Positions 7,801 through 17,900 of a stretch of 64,000 nucleotides of DNA are shown here, piece by piece. Source of the stretch: QVMG01 sp032073245 (GTDB taxonomy: Bacteria; Bacteroidota; Bacteroidia; Bacteroidales; Tannerellaceae); assembly GCA_032073245.1 (NCBI GenBank), contig DAMANX010000004.1, positions 1 through 64,000 of the forward strand. Direction: 5' to 3'. Each line of letters starts with the position of its first letter. Position 1 is the first letter of the stretch. A model generated the notes under the pieces. The model worked only from the letters and a program-made list of their open reading frames with translations, made no database searches and was not told where the DNA came from. A program made the position numbers and the translations under genes.

Positions 7801-10552
7801 TCTGAAAGGCTTGGGTATTCCCGACCTATACAATAGCCAAAAGGATGCAATTTGGATGGATAAACTCAATGGCGGGGGTATTATCGACCACGAAGTCGGG
7901 GGCGGTAAAACCCTGATAATGTGTGTAAGCGCCTACGAGAAAAAACGTTTGGGATTGGTAAATAAACCGCTCATTATGGCGCTCAAAGCCAATGTTCATG
8001 AAATAGCCCAAACTTTCTGTACGGCTTACCCCAATGCAAAAGTGTTGTATCCGGGTAAAGAAGATTTCACCCCTGCTAAACGGGCGAAGATTTTCAACGA
8101 AATGAAGAATAACAACTGGGATGCAATCATTTTAACACACGAACAGTTTGGTATGATACCCCAGTCACCCGAAATTCAGCAACGGATATTACAGGCGGAA
8201 CTCGATAGCGTAGAAGAAAATCTGGAAGTGTTACGGGCACAAGGAAAGGAGATTTCCCGTGCTATGGAAAAAGGTTTAGTTAAAAGACAATTAAACCTTG
8301 AAGCCAAATTGGAAAATATAACCTACCAGATTGAGAACCGCAAGGATGACACCGTAGATTTCCGTCTTATGGGTATCGACCACTTGTATGTTGATGAGAG
8401 CCACCGATTCAAGAACCTGACCTTTACAACCCGACACGACAGGGTTGCAGGTCTGGGTAATGCCGAAGGCTCACAACGTGCCTTGAATATGCTTTTTGCC
8501 CTGCGTACCATTCAGGACAGGACGGGAAAAGATTTGGGAGCCACTTTTCTTTCAGGCACAACCATTTCCAACAGTTTGACAGAGTTATACTTGCTTTTCA
8601 AGTATCTCCGGCCGAACGAACTGGAACGACAGGGTATTAATACATTCGATGCGTGGGCGGCAATCTTCGCCAAAAAGTCGATAGACTACGAATTTTCGGT
8701 AACGAATGAAATTGTGCAAAAAGAACGCTTTCGGTATTTTATCAAAGTACCCGAATTGGCAGCTTTTTATGCCGAAATAACAGACTATCGTTCTGCGGAG
8801 GATATTGGTATCGACCGCCCTGTAAAGAATGAAATTCTGCATAATATTCCACCAACACCCGACCAACAGGAGTTTATACAAAAGTTGGTAGAGTTCGCCA
8901 AAACAGGTAAAGGTGAAATATTAGGACGTGCGCCATTATCGGAAAGCGAAGAAAAAGCAAAAATGCTTATCGCTACCGATTACGCGCGAAAGATGTCCCT
9001 CGATATGCGACTGATTGATCCAGTTAAATATGGCGACCATGTGGACAACAAGGCTTCCCATGTGGCTAAAATGGTATCAGACTACTACACAAAATTCAAA
9101 GACCACAAAGCAACCCAGTTCGTTTTCTCCGATTTAGGCACTTACAAACCCGGAGAATGGAACCCATGCTCCGAGATAAAGCGTAAACTGGTGGATGACT
9201 ATGGAATCCCGGCTCACGAAATACGCTTTATTCAGGAAGCCAAAACGGATAAGGCTCGTAAAACCATGATTAAGGATATGAACGAGGGTAAAATCCGTGT
9301 ATTGTTCGGCTCTACCGAAATGTTGGGAACCGGAGTAAACGCCCAGAAACGATGCGTTGCAATCCACCATTTAGATGCGCCTTGGCGACCGTCAGACTTG
9401 GAACAGCGGGACGGTCGGGGCATTCGCAAGGGCAATGAAATTGCGAAGCTATATGCGGATAATAAAGTAGATGTACTTATCTATGCTGTGGAAAAATCGT
9501 TAGATGCGTACAAGTTCGGTTTACTTCACAACAAGCAGCTTTTCATTCGCCAGTTGAAAAATAATTCACTGGGTAGCCGTACTATCGACGAGGGAAGTAT
9601 GGACGAAAAAGGCGGTATGAACTTCTCTGAATATGTGGCAATTCTTTCCGGCAATACCGAATTACTGGAGAAAGCACGATTGGAAAAGAAAATCGCTTCT
9701 TTGGAATCCGAACGACAGGCATTCATGCGTGGCAAGTCATCATCACGTTACAAATTGGAGGATATTATATCCAATGTAGAGCAAAACAACGGGTTTATTA
9801 GCCGTATATCCAAAGATATTGAAGCGTTTAACACCCGTGTTCAGCATCAGCCGGACGGTATTACCCGCCTGAATCCTGTTCAGTTAGACGGATTACAGGG
9901 CAGTAACCCAAAAGAAGTCGGGCTGAAGCTAAATGAAATAGCCGACAAAGCCCGCACACATGGAGCGCATGAGAAAATTGGTACACTTTACGGTTTTGAT
10001 TTAATGGTAAAATCTGAAACCACTAATAAAGATGGCTTCGATGTTATACAAAATCGTTTCTTTATTAAGGGAGAGGGCAATATTCTCTACAATTATAATC
10101 ACGGGGTAATGGCTACTGATCCGAAGACCGCAGCACAAAATTTCCTGAATGCACTCGATACCATGCCTAAACTTTTGGAGAAGTATCAAGCGGATAATGA
10201 GAAGTTGCAAAAGGATATACCTGTACTGAAAGAAGTAGTCGAAGGTACTTGGCGTAAGGAACCGGAACTGAAAACCCTGAAAGACGAGTTAATAAAGTTG
10301 GATAGGGAAATTCAGCTCTCACTTACTCCAATCAGTGAAACTGAAGGACAAGCGGAAACTGTACCTGATAAGACTGTTTCTACTACCAATCAGAACCAGT
10401 CGCAAGGCAAGACCGAAACATCGACTGTTCGGGATGCACCATTGCCAAATACTTTGCAGGGAGTTAAAGAAATAATGGGCGATAGGCTTGTTATTGCATC
10501 GGTGGGTGGTAGTCCGCCGAAAGTGGATAAAAAGGATTCTTCTTTATATTGA
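4844..10552 (+). CDS. Giant N6-DNA methylase / SNF2-type helicase
   Basis: This 1,902-residue protein joins a DNA methyltransferase-like half to a superfamily 2 helicase. The SAM-binding motif LEPSAGTGAF is at about residues 131-140. A motif IV-like NIPF near 196 replaces the usual NPPF/Y. A charged linker (about 390-600) and an unassigned middle follow. Helicase motifs are HEVGGGKTLIM (Walker A, about 1017), the DESH box (about 1183), SGTTISNSLTELY, and motifs V/VI in LGTGVNAQKRC and QRDGRGIRKGN near 1500. Coiled coil follows the helicase. Such genes are conserved in the transfer region of CTnDOT-type elements and of relatives in phage and plasmids. A role in protecting or processing transferred DNA is inferred, not shown. 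Confidence 0.9.
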   Translation: MSYNKRTHLRQNIDAIKLALRLDKEQKKATPEEREILAKYSGFGGIKAILNPADKPEDIERWSKSEVELFPLVQELHEVLRESSPTPEVYKRYVSSLKSSILTAFYTPKPVIDVLADALKDSGITPTRFLEPSAGTGAFISSFKDIAPEANVTSFEKDLLTGKILSHLYPDDKVRIEGYEKMEGRYSQHFDVIASNIPFGDVSVFDPLLSNHEIPAVKQSTQAIHNYFFVKSVMSAREGGLIAFITSQGVLNSEQNKPIREYLMNSCDVVSAIRLPNNLFSDHAGTDVGSDLIVLQRNNKNIVPSQRQQDFIESRKLSNGISINNLFRDFNRVVQTRSKIDTDPYGKPAIVFTHEGGIEGIATDLRQMLKDDFSKHLDLQRYQNYAQENPAQSVTQQSQSAKLDNSNQITEQDIQELSDYASEMDRKLYAERPPQPEDFGIKEKKQNETEERQPAAPNTFRGTLFDMDDPAIKKAPTTEAKPQSVTQEPLITLYDLFGFTQEERSQVNKPKKRGRKFKLQASKSKELPFMDWREEMAHNAAQQREKLQQESAEAYPVFDARREEQLERLKEEAEREQQERMKPVPFLLEDIPSHYRDGSLVTDENNRIGYLRDLNGFQPMFHPLQLTGTQQAKASLYIEIRDTYHHLYSNEATRLEANPALREMLNRLYDDFTRRFGNINDAKNLSLIKMDAGGTEILSLERYIDGKAVKADIFQQPVAFNPNEITHADNAREALTASLNKHATVNLEYMAGLTGGTSDEILEELKGQVFFNPMIGSYEIKDKFISGNVISKAEHVERYIENHPDNEAAKESLKALKEAIPRPIAFEDLDFNFGERWIPSGIYSKYASHLFDTNVSVHYAQSRDEYTLKADSKNIKIWDQYAVKATSRTFDGIALMKHALHNTSPDITKKVNKLIDGEIKEVKVRDSESIQLANSKIDEIRNGFVEWLNEQSPEFKDRLADKYNRTFNCFVRPEYDGSHQEFPGLDLKGLGIPDLYNSQKDAIWMDKLNGGGIIDHEVGGGKTLIMCVSAYEKKRLGLVNKPLIMALKANVHEIAQTFCTAYPNAKVLYPGKEDFTPAKRAKIFNEMKNNNWDAIILTHEQFGMIPQSPEIQQRILQAELDSVEENLEVLRAQGKEISRAMEKGLVKRQLNLEAKLENITYQIENRKDDTVDFRLMGIDHLYVDESHRFKNLTFTTRHDRVAGLGNAEGSQRALNMLFALRTIQDRTGKDLGATFLSGTTISNSLTELYLLFKYLRPNELERQGINTFDAWAAIFAKKSIDYEFSVTNEIVQKERFRYFIKVPELAAFYAEITDYRSAEDIGIDRPVKNEILHNIPPTPDQQEFIQKLVEFAKTGKGEILGRAPLSESEEKAKMLIATDYARKMSLDMRLIDPVKYGDHVDNKASHVAKMVSDYYTKFKDHKATQFVFSDLGTYKPGEWNPCSEIKRKLVDDYGIPAHEIRFIQEAKTDKARKTMIKDMNEGKIRVLFGSTEMLGTGVNAQKRCVAIHHLDAPWRPSDLEQRDGRGIRKGNEIAKLYADNKVDVLIYAVEKSLDAYKFGLLHNKQLFIRQLKNNSLGSRTIDEGSMDEKGGMNFSEYVAILSGNTELLEKARLEKKIASLESERQAFMRGKSSSRYKLEDIISNVEQNNGFISRISKDIEAFNTRVQHQPDGITRLNPVQLDGLQGSNPKEVGLKLNEIADKARTHGAHEKIGTLYGFDLMVKSETTNKDGFDVIQNRFFIKGEGNILYNYNHGVMATDPKTAAQNFLNALDTMPKLLEKYQADNEKLQKDIPVLKEVVEGTWRKEPELKTLKDELIKLDREIQLSLTPISETEGQAETVPDKTVSTTNQNQSQGKTETSTVRDAPLPNTLQGVKEIMGDRLVIASVGGSPPKVDKKDSSLY

Positions 10553-10627
10553 TTTTCTCATAACTTATTGATAATGAATTGATTTTTATAATTACTTCTG
10601 CTGTTTTTTTATTGACCACCTGACATT

Positions 10628-11476
10628 TTACCTGTTATCGTCATCATCCATTTTTTTGTTAAGGCTATCTCGCAATGAATCAAGATATAAAGTCCGGCTT
10701 TCTTTCCGGTTTCTGATATTCAAATAGATGCGGTAAAACTCTCCGGCATCGGTATTGAAAACATTACAGAAATAATCTATCAACTCTTTAATATCAATGT
10801 TTCCATAATTTATGCTTCCTTTTGCATATATAGCATAAATCAGTTCGACAAGTTCTGTTTTAGTTCCTGTCCAAGTATGTTTTATACGGGGAAATTTAGA
10901 GTTATCCATTTCGTTTTCAGGATGTTTTTCCAGTTTATTTAATTCAGCATTGAGATAAATACGGAGCATCTCATTGGCTAATATTTTAGAAACTTTGTAA
11001 TCAAAACTGGTAGAAAAATTATTATCCCTTTCAAAGTAGAAGCAATCTACATTAAGTTCAATATTCGGCTCTACCCGAAGAAAATAATAACGGTCAAGAT
11101 GAGTCTTCTCTGTCCTGTAATACTGGTAGAAATCTAAGTTTTTATCAAAATAATCTTTTATCCTGTCTAATTCCCTTATTATATAATTTTTCTGTGCCGT
11201 ATCACTTCCAGTCGGTCGATTAGTTTCTATCTTATAAATCTCCGAGTAATAGATTAATTTGCTGAAAAGTTGGGGTTTGTACTCTTTAAAAAAACATATT
11301 TCTTCATCATCACTTTTGAACTTATAATCGTTCAGTTTCATCTTTAGCTGTTGCATAATTCCTTTTAGCAACAAAACTGCTTTTTTAGCTTTTCTTAAAG
11401 AGGCTTCTTCTTCCAGTTCAATAGCTTCAAGCTGATCATTCACTTTTTCGATTATAGTATTGACGTGTTTATTCAT
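10628..11476 (-). CDS. rteC: RteC-like ICE regulator
   Basis: This 282-residue protein resembles RteC of CTnDOT. It has a helical N-terminus, a block with FFKEYKPQLFSKLIYYSEI, the segment DYFDKNLDFYQYYRTEKTHLD, and a C-terminal part with GSINYGNIDIKELIDYF that looks like a winged-helix DNA-binding region. RteC activates the excision operon in CTnDOT. I chose the ATG at 11476 because the longer reading frame starts inside the end of the upstream ATPase gene, and 11476 lies in a clean 38-base gap after that gene's stop. It converges with the methylase-helicase gene. Being downstream of the efflux operon, it could be expressed by read-through when the metal genes are on. Confidence 0.85.
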   Translation of the reverse strand: MNKHVNTIIEKVNDQLEAIELEEEASLRKAKKAVLLLKGIMQQLKMKLNDYKFKSDDEEICFFKEYKPQLFSKLIYYSEIYKIETNRPTGSDTAQKNYIIRELDRIKDYFDKNLDFYQYYRTEKTHLDRYYFLRVEPNIELNVDCFYFERDNNFSTSFDYKVSKILANEMLRIYLNAELNKLEKHPENEMDNSKFPRIKHTWTGTKTELVELIYAIYAKGSINYGNIDIKELIDYFCNVFNTDAGEFYRIYLNIRNRKESRTLYLDSLRDSLNKKMDDDDNR

Positions 11477-11514
11477 AAGGCTATATTTTAGGTACAAACC
11501 CCAACAGGGCATAA

Positions 11515-13458
11515 TTAAAATTTCATTTTCAAAATCCTAATAGCGTTCAATATCGCCAATAACGATACCCCAACATCAGCAAATACCGCTTCCCATAAGG
11601 TTGCAACACCTCCTGCACCCAAAATCAACACAATGAGCTTTACACCAAAAGCCAGACTTATATTCTGTATAACAATTCGGCGTGTAGCTTTGCCTATTGT
11701 TATAGCCGTTGCTATCCGGCTCGGTTGGTCTGTCTGAATAATAACGTCTGCCGTTTCTATGGCAACGTCGCTACCCAGTCCACCCATTGCAATGCCTACG
11801 TCGCTCATGGCAAGAACAGGCGCATCGTTTATCCCATCGCCTACAAAAGCAATGTTATTACCCGGATCGGACTTCAACTGCTCTACATACTCAACCTTTC
11901 CTTCGGGCAGCAGATCGCCATGCGCTTGCGTAACGTTCAACTCTGTGGCAAGCTGCGAAACGATGGCCTGTTTATCTCCTGACAGCATTACAATATTCTT
12001 AATTCCTAACTCACGCAAAGCGTTCACGGCTGTAGCTGCATCCTCTTTCGGAGCATCGGCTACCAGAATATATCCGGAATAGATGCCATTGATAGCGCAA
12101 ACAACAATCGTTTCGGGTATAGTCGCTATTTCCGGCGGGAACTCTACATTGTTTTTTATCAATAATTTAGGATTACCCACAAGAACTATTTTACCATTGA
12201 TAGAAGCCTGTAAGCCGTGCCCTGCGATTTCATTCACAATCTCCGGCTTAATTACTTCGATATTCTGCTCTTTTGCATATTCCACAATAGCTTTCGCTAT
12301 GGGATGCGTACTTTGCGTTTCAACCGAAGCCACTAAATTCACAAGGTCTGTTTCGAGCAGAAAATCTGCCGGAACAATCTTTTGTACCTTGAAAACTCCC
12401 TGTGTCAGTGTTCCGGTTTTATCCATCACCACCGTATTTACTTTGGTAATGGCTTCCAAATAGTTGCTTCCTTTAAATAGTATTCCTTTACGGCTTGCCG
12501 CCCCGATACCACCAAAGTAGCCCAACGGTATGCTGATAACCAAAGCACACGGGCAGGAAATAACGAGGAATACCAATCCACGATAAACCCAGTCGTACAA
12601 CACAAAATTGAATGCCGGATTAATAGCAGAGTATGCCAGTGGTAATAACACTATAAGCGCAGCCAGTGCCACCACTATCGGAGTATAGATGCGGGCAAAT
12701 TTGCGTATGAACTGTTCTGCGGGTGCCTTTTTTTCTGTGGCGTTCTGAACAAGGTCAAGAATACGAGCCAAAGCACTCATACCAAATGGTTTCGTTACTT
12801 CAATTCTTGAAACATTGTCGGTAAGTATCATACCTGCAAATACGTCCTCATTTTTCCGTATCGTTCTGGGAACACTCTCTCCAGTTAATGCCGAAGTATT
12901 AAAAGATGCCGATTCATTCAGTAAAATTCCGTCAAGAGGCACTCTTTCGCCTACCTTGACTTCCACAATATCACCTACATTTACATTCTCCGGCGACATT
13001 ATTTCAGTTTTATCCATCTTAATAACTGTCGCTGTTTCTGGTCGGACATCAAGTAATGCACTAATGCTCCTTTTTGCACGGTTTACCGCTGCATCCTGAA
13101 AGAGTTCGCCTACGGCATAGAACAGCATTACTGCAACGCCTTCGGGGTATTCTCCGATAAAGAACGCCCCGATGGTAGCTATACTCATCAATGTAAACTC
13201 GCTGAATACGTCTTTCTGGCGAATGGCTTCCCATGCTTCTTTTATCACCGGTAAGCCTACCGGAATATAAGCGATGATATACCATGCGAGTTGTACCCAC
13301 TTATCGGCAAAGAACGAAAGCCCGACAGCGGAAAAGATGATGCCTGCAATCAGCATCACAAAGGAGATAGCCGCCCGGATGTAACCTCTTTTCTGTGAGG
13401 TATCCATTTCCTGTTTGGTCTTGTCTATAACACAAGCCCCATCATTGCAATTTCCCAT
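11515..13458 (-). CDS. Heavy-metal P-type ATPase (CadA/ZntA type)
   Basis: This 647-residue inner-membrane ATPase exports soft metal ions. It shows the CPC metal site in VISCPCALVIS (about residue 300), the phosphorylation site DKTGTLT (Asp about 345), the P1B-specific HP motif in STHPIAKAI, and the hinge GDGINDAPVLA (about 539). It lacks the usual N-terminal ferredoxin-like metal-binding domain; only a short CNDGAC stretch is present at residues 4-9. The CPC form fits Zn/Cd/Pb or Cu exporters, and I cannot decide between them. It is the last efflux gene of the run cusB-cusA-tolC-small protein-ATPase, with a 12-base gap to the preceding gene. Confidence 0.93.
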   Translation of the reverse strand: MGNCNDGACVIDKTKQEMDTSQKRGYIRAAISFVMLIAGIIFSAVGLSFFADKWVQLAWYIIAYIPVGLPVIKEAWEAIRQKDVFSEFTLMSIATIGAFFIGEYPEGVAVMLFYAVGELFQDAAVNRAKRSISALLDVRPETATVIKMDKTEIMSPENVNVGDIVEVKVGERVPLDGILLNESASFNTSALTGESVPRTIRKNEDVFAGMILTDNVSRIEVTKPFGMSALARILDLVQNATEKKAPAEQFIRKFARIYTPIVVALAALIVLLPLAYSAINPAFNFVLYDWVYRGLVFLVISCPCALVISIPLGYFGGIGAASRKGILFKGSNYLEAITKVNTVVMDKTGTLTQGVFKVQKIVPADFLLETDLVNLVASVETQSTHPIAKAIVEYAKEQNIEVIKPEIVNEIAGHGLQASINGKIVLVGNPKLLIKNNVEFPPEIATIPETIVVCAINGIYSGYILVADAPKEDAATAVNALRELGIKNIVMLSGDKQAIVSQLATELNVTQAHGDLLPEGKVEYVEQLKSDPGNNIAFVGDGINDAPVLAMSDVGIAMGGLGSDVAIETADVIIQTDQPSRIATAITIGKATRRIVIQNISLAFGVKLIVLILGAGGVATLWEAVFADVGVSLLAILNAIRILKMKF

Positions 13459-13470
13459 AATTATTTTAAT

Positions 13471-13743
13471 TTATCGTTTATACTTCTTTTTATACAATTC
13501 CTCATTCAAAAACACAAATGGTAATAGTGTAAACAAAGTCCCAAAGAATAAGACTTCCTTTAACGGCCATCTATGAAAGAAACAATGATGATGGGGACAT
13601 CTGGTTACATAATACCATAACAAAAAACCTAATGTAATCCCAATGGTTATACTTAACGCTACAATCCATTTTTTTGCTCTTGAACTAATCATTTTTTTCT
13701 TTGCAATGACCTTACTCTTTTTTTTCTTTTGCTGTCTTTTCAT
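13471..13743 (-). CDS. Small membrane protein with CPHHHC motif
   Basis: This 90-residue protein has a very basic N-terminus (poly-Lys), a first membrane segment at about 28-46, then TRCPHHHCFFHRW, a second membrane segment at about 62-80 and a short basic end. The two cysteines and four histidines between the membrane segments would be well placed to bind a metal ion. I do not recognise a family. It lies between tolC (11-base gap) and the metal ATPase (12-base gap), so it is in the efflux operon. The start could also be the Met at residue 18, which would remove most of the Lys run. Confidence 0.7.
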   Translation of the reverse strand: MKRQQKKKKSKVIAKKKMISSRAKKWIVALSITIGITLGFLLWYYVTRCPHHHCFFHRWPLKEVLFFGTLFTLLPFVFLNEELYKKKYKR

Positions 13744-13754
13744 GACATCATTTT

Positions 13755-14933
13755 TTAGAGTTCTACGGCTGCAAGTTCGGCAAATGCCAGTTGATAATCC
13801 CTTTCGGCTGCAAGCGTCTGGTTTACGTTGTCGTAGTACAATCCCATTTCAACCATGTAATCAAGCAAGGATATTTCACCCGCATCAAGTGCTTTTTTCA
13901 ACAGGATGGTATTATTTACGTTTGCCAGCGATTTACGATATTTGTCGGCAGTAGTTTTCAGTCCCATTGCTTTGGAATACTGTATTTGCAGTTGGCTGAA
14001 AAACTGTTGCTTGGTATCGGCTTCGCGGCTTTGGGCAGCAGCAACAGATGCCTTTGCCTGTTTCACCTGATTTTTATTCGACCATAGCGGTATGGATATA
14101 CCAAGCGACACACCCTGATACCGTTGTCCGACTACTTTTTCACTCATGTATCCGGCGGTAAACTTAGGCAGGTTCATCGCTTTGCTTAGTGATACCTGTT
14201 TCTGGCTTACTTCGATTTCGTTACGCACGTATGCCAACACCGGGTTTTTATCTTCGGCTTGTACATACCAGTCGTTAAAGTTCAACGGAAGCTCACGGCT
14301 GCCGTAGTCTGCATCATTAAAGACTACGTCGATACCGCCGTTCAGCCTTTTCAACTGGGCAAGGAGTGCATCACGTTCTACTTCCATGCGCGATATTTCT
14401 CCTTGTATGGTAGAAAGGTTCAGGTTTACTTTGTTGTACTCCAAGATACTTACGTCGCCCCTGTCCATACGGTCTTTATAACCTTTGGCAATGGTTTCTG
14501 CATGTTCCAGACGCAAATAAAGTTCTTTAAGCAGGGAATTGTAATATATCAGTTCAATGCAGTATTGTTTTGCTTCGAGCAATATATTCATACGGTCGGC
14601 TTTGTACTGCCATTCCACAAGGTTGTTTCTACCGTTTGCTAACCGACTTTTCATTCCCGTAATGGTGGGAATGTCGAATGTCTGCGATACGCTAAAATCG
14701 GTACGATTACCTATATTTGAAGGGTTACCCCAGAGATAATTGAAGCCCACTTCCGGATCATCAAGGAAGATGCCCGTTTTGTTTTGCAGCTTATCCGCTT
14801 CAACTTGTTCGCGGAGGGCTTTCAGGGTTGTATTGTTCTCTTCTATCGAAGACAATACAGGGTTGATATTATTCTGCGCATTGAGCGTTATGCCTGCGAA
14901 GAGTACCAACATGGTTATTATGATTGTTCTCAT
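13755..14933 (-). CDS. TolC/CusC-family outer membrane efflux protein
   Basis: This 392-residue protein begins with a signal peptide (MRTIIITMLVLFAGITLNAQ) and has the long coiled-coil repeats of TolC-type channels, for example RLEHAETIAKGYKDRMDRGD and LEYNKVNLNLSTIQGEISRM. The length fits the shorter Bacteroidota CzcC/CusC proteins. It would form the outer membrane tunnel of the RND pump. Its ATG overlaps the stop of the upstream cusA-like gene (ATGA), so the two are translationally coupled. It belongs to the metal efflux operon. Confidence 0.92.
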   Translation of the reverse strand: MRTIIITMLVLFAGITLNAQNNINPVLSSIEENNTTLKALREQVEADKLQNKTGIFLDDPEVGFNYLWGNPSNIGNRTDFSVSQTFDIPTITGMKSRLANGRNNLVEWQYKADRMNILLEAKQYCIELIYYNSLLKELYLRLEHAETIAKGYKDRMDRGDVSILEYNKVNLNLSTIQGEISRMEVERDALLAQLKRLNGGIDVVFNDADYGSRELPLNFNDWYVQAEDKNPVLAYVRNEIEVSQKQVSLSKAMNLPKFTAGYMSEKVVGQRYQGVSLGISIPLWSNKNQVKQAKASVAAAQSREADTKQQFFSQLQIQYSKAMGLKTTADKYRKSLANVNNTILLKKALDAGEISLLDYMVEMGLYYDNVNQTLAAERDYQLAFAELAAVEL

Positions 14934-17900
14934 TCTAATTCTAATTTAGTGTTGTTTACTTCAGGTTCCTCGTTGTCCAGAATTTCGGTTTCAACTACTT
15001 TCCTGTTTGTAATTAAGTACATGATAGGAATAATAAAGCCGTTGAGCAAAGTCGATGTGAGCAATCCGCCCAGGATAACCTTTGCCATCGGACTTTGTAT
15101 TTCGTTACCCGGCAAATCACCACCCAATGCAAGCGGTATCAGTGCAAGACCGGAGGTTAATGCGGTCATCAAGATGGGGTTTAGACGGTCTAACGAGCCG
15201 GTCATTACCGCATCAAGTTTGCTATACCCCTCTGCCACAAGGTCGTTGTATCGTGAGATAAGCAACATACCGTTACGTGTAGCGATACCGAACAGGGAGA
15301 TAAACCCGATAATAGCCGGTATGCTCAGAACGCCGTTAGTAAAGAAAATGGCAAACACTCCGCCGATAAGGGCAAGCGGCAGGTTAAGCAGGATAACAAC
15401 GGACTGGTTTATGCTCTTAAACTGCGCAAACAGAAGCATGAAAATAGCAAGAATGGAGAAGATTGAGGTAATAAGCAGGGTGCGTGATGCTGCCTGTTCG
15501 CTCTCAAACTGTCCGCCGTACTCAATATGATAACCTTCGGGCAGTTCTATCTTTTCGTTTACGATGTCCTGAATGTCATTTACTACTCCGCGCAGGTCAC
15601 GTCCGGCAACGTTAGCCGATATTACAATCTTACGGGCAACGTTTTCCCTATTGATGGTGTTGGGGCCTGTGGACGATGTTATTTCGGCTATATTACTCAA
15701 TGGAATTTTACGTCCGTTGGCATCAACAATAAGGTTCTTTATCCTTTCGGCTGTTTCACGGCTATCGTCGTTTACTTTTAGGGTAAGGTCGAACGAGCGG
15801 TTTTCTTCGTACACCTGTGAAACGACTTCACCTGCGAGCATGACGTTTACAATCTTCGCAAAGTCGGGTAAGGTTATGCCGTATTTCGCCATTACTTCCC
15901 TTTTGGGTTCTATCTTCAACTGCGGACGTTCCACTTGTTGTTCTACGTTCAGATCGGCAATACCTTCAATGTCCTGAATGTTTGCTTTTATTTGGTTACC
16001 GATGGAGAACATTTTATTGAGGTCTGTTCCGAACAACTTGATAGCGATGTTGGCACGTGTACCGGATAACATAGCGTCGATACGGTGCGAAATGGGTGCG
16101 CCTATTTCTATATTCACTCCCGGCAACACTTTTATCTTTTCGCGTATTTCGGCAAGCACTTCATCTTTGGAACGTTTATCGAGGATGAACGGTGCTTCGA
16201 TTTCCGATACGTTTACACCGAGTGCGTGTTCATCGAGTTCGGCACGTCCTGTTTTCCGTCCTACGGTTTGAACTTCGGGTATGGAAAGCAAGATATCTTC
16301 TGCTATACGCCCCATCTTGTCGGATTCTTCAAGCGATATACCGGGCATACTACTGATGCTTACGGTAAATGAACCCTCATTGAATGGCGGCAGGAAGCTA
16401 CGACCTAATGAGAAGAAAATGATAACGGCAATCACTAAAACAACACCTGTTCCGCCAAGTACCCATTTCTTGTATTTGAGTGTCCATTTAAGGGCTACCT
16501 CGTAAACGATTTTCAGTTTCCTTACTATATACGGTTCACGTTCCGGTTTATCATCTTTTCGTGGTTTACCCAACAGGTAGCTACACAATACTGGAGTAAG
16601 GGTTAAGGCTACTACGGTAGAAGCTATCAATGCCATAATAAAGGCTACTCCTAACGGTGCAAGCATACGACCTTCCATTCCAGAAAGGAAGAACAAGGGA
16701 ACGAAGCTGGCGATGATGATAAATGTGGAGTATAGAATTGGCATACGCACTTCTTTGGAAGCATCGAACACGACGTTGAGTACGGTTTTTTGCAGTTCCT
16801 TTGGTTTCTGCCTGTTCTCCCGCAATCGCTTGAACACATTTTCTACATCGACAATGGCATCATCCACAAGCGAGCCAATAGCAATAGCCATACCTCCGAG
16901 GCTCATGGTATTAATAGTAAGCCCCATGAATTTTAAGGAGAGTATTGCAAAGACTAATGACAACGGTATCGTTACAAGTGATATAATGGTTGTACGTGCG
17001 TTCATCAGGAAGATAACGAAAACGATAACCACGAAGATACCCCCTTCGTACAATGATTTCTGTACGTTATTGATGGAGTTGTCTATAAAACGTGCCTGAC
17101 GAAAGATGTCGGTTGTTATCTTCACATCTGCCGGAAGCTGTTTCTGTAAATCGGCAAGCGAAGCGTCAAGTTTGTCTGTCAATTCGAGCGTACTTGTAGC
17201 CGGTTGCTTGGTAACAGTTATCAATACGGCAGCTTTGCCGTCGTTGGATGCCATACCCAGTTTAGGTGCTTTATCTCCTATTTTTACTTCAGCAATGTTT
17301 TCTATCAGGATAGGAACATTGTTTACTGTTTTGATAACAGCTTTTCCCAATGATGGTATTTTATTTGTTGAAAGCACGCCACGGATGATAAATTCGTTTC
17401 CGTATTCATACAATACACCACCTGCGGCGTTCTGGTTCATTTCGGTAACGACGTCGATTACTTCATTGAGTCTGATGTTGTAATGTTTCATCTTTCCGGG
17501 ATCGAGCAATATCTGGTATTCCTTGATTTCACCACCGAGAACGGTTACCTGTGCCACTCCACCTGTTGATAATAAACGGGGGCGGATAGTCCAGTCAGAT
17601 AATGTCCGCAAATCCTGTAATGAGGTTGAATCGGCGGTTACTCCGATAATCATAAGCTCACCCAGTATGGACGATTGCGGCCCCAACGTCGGATTACCAA
17701 CGTTAGACGGCAACTGGTCATTGACAACGGCTAACTTTTCGGATACAATCTGACGGGCACGGTAGATGTCCGTTCCCCAGTTAAATTCTACCCATACGAT
17801 AGAAAAGCCTGTGGTAGAGGATGAACGCACACGGCGTACATCAGTAGCACCGTTCAGGGCGGTTTCGACAGGGAAAGTAACGAGCCGTTCGACTTCTTCG

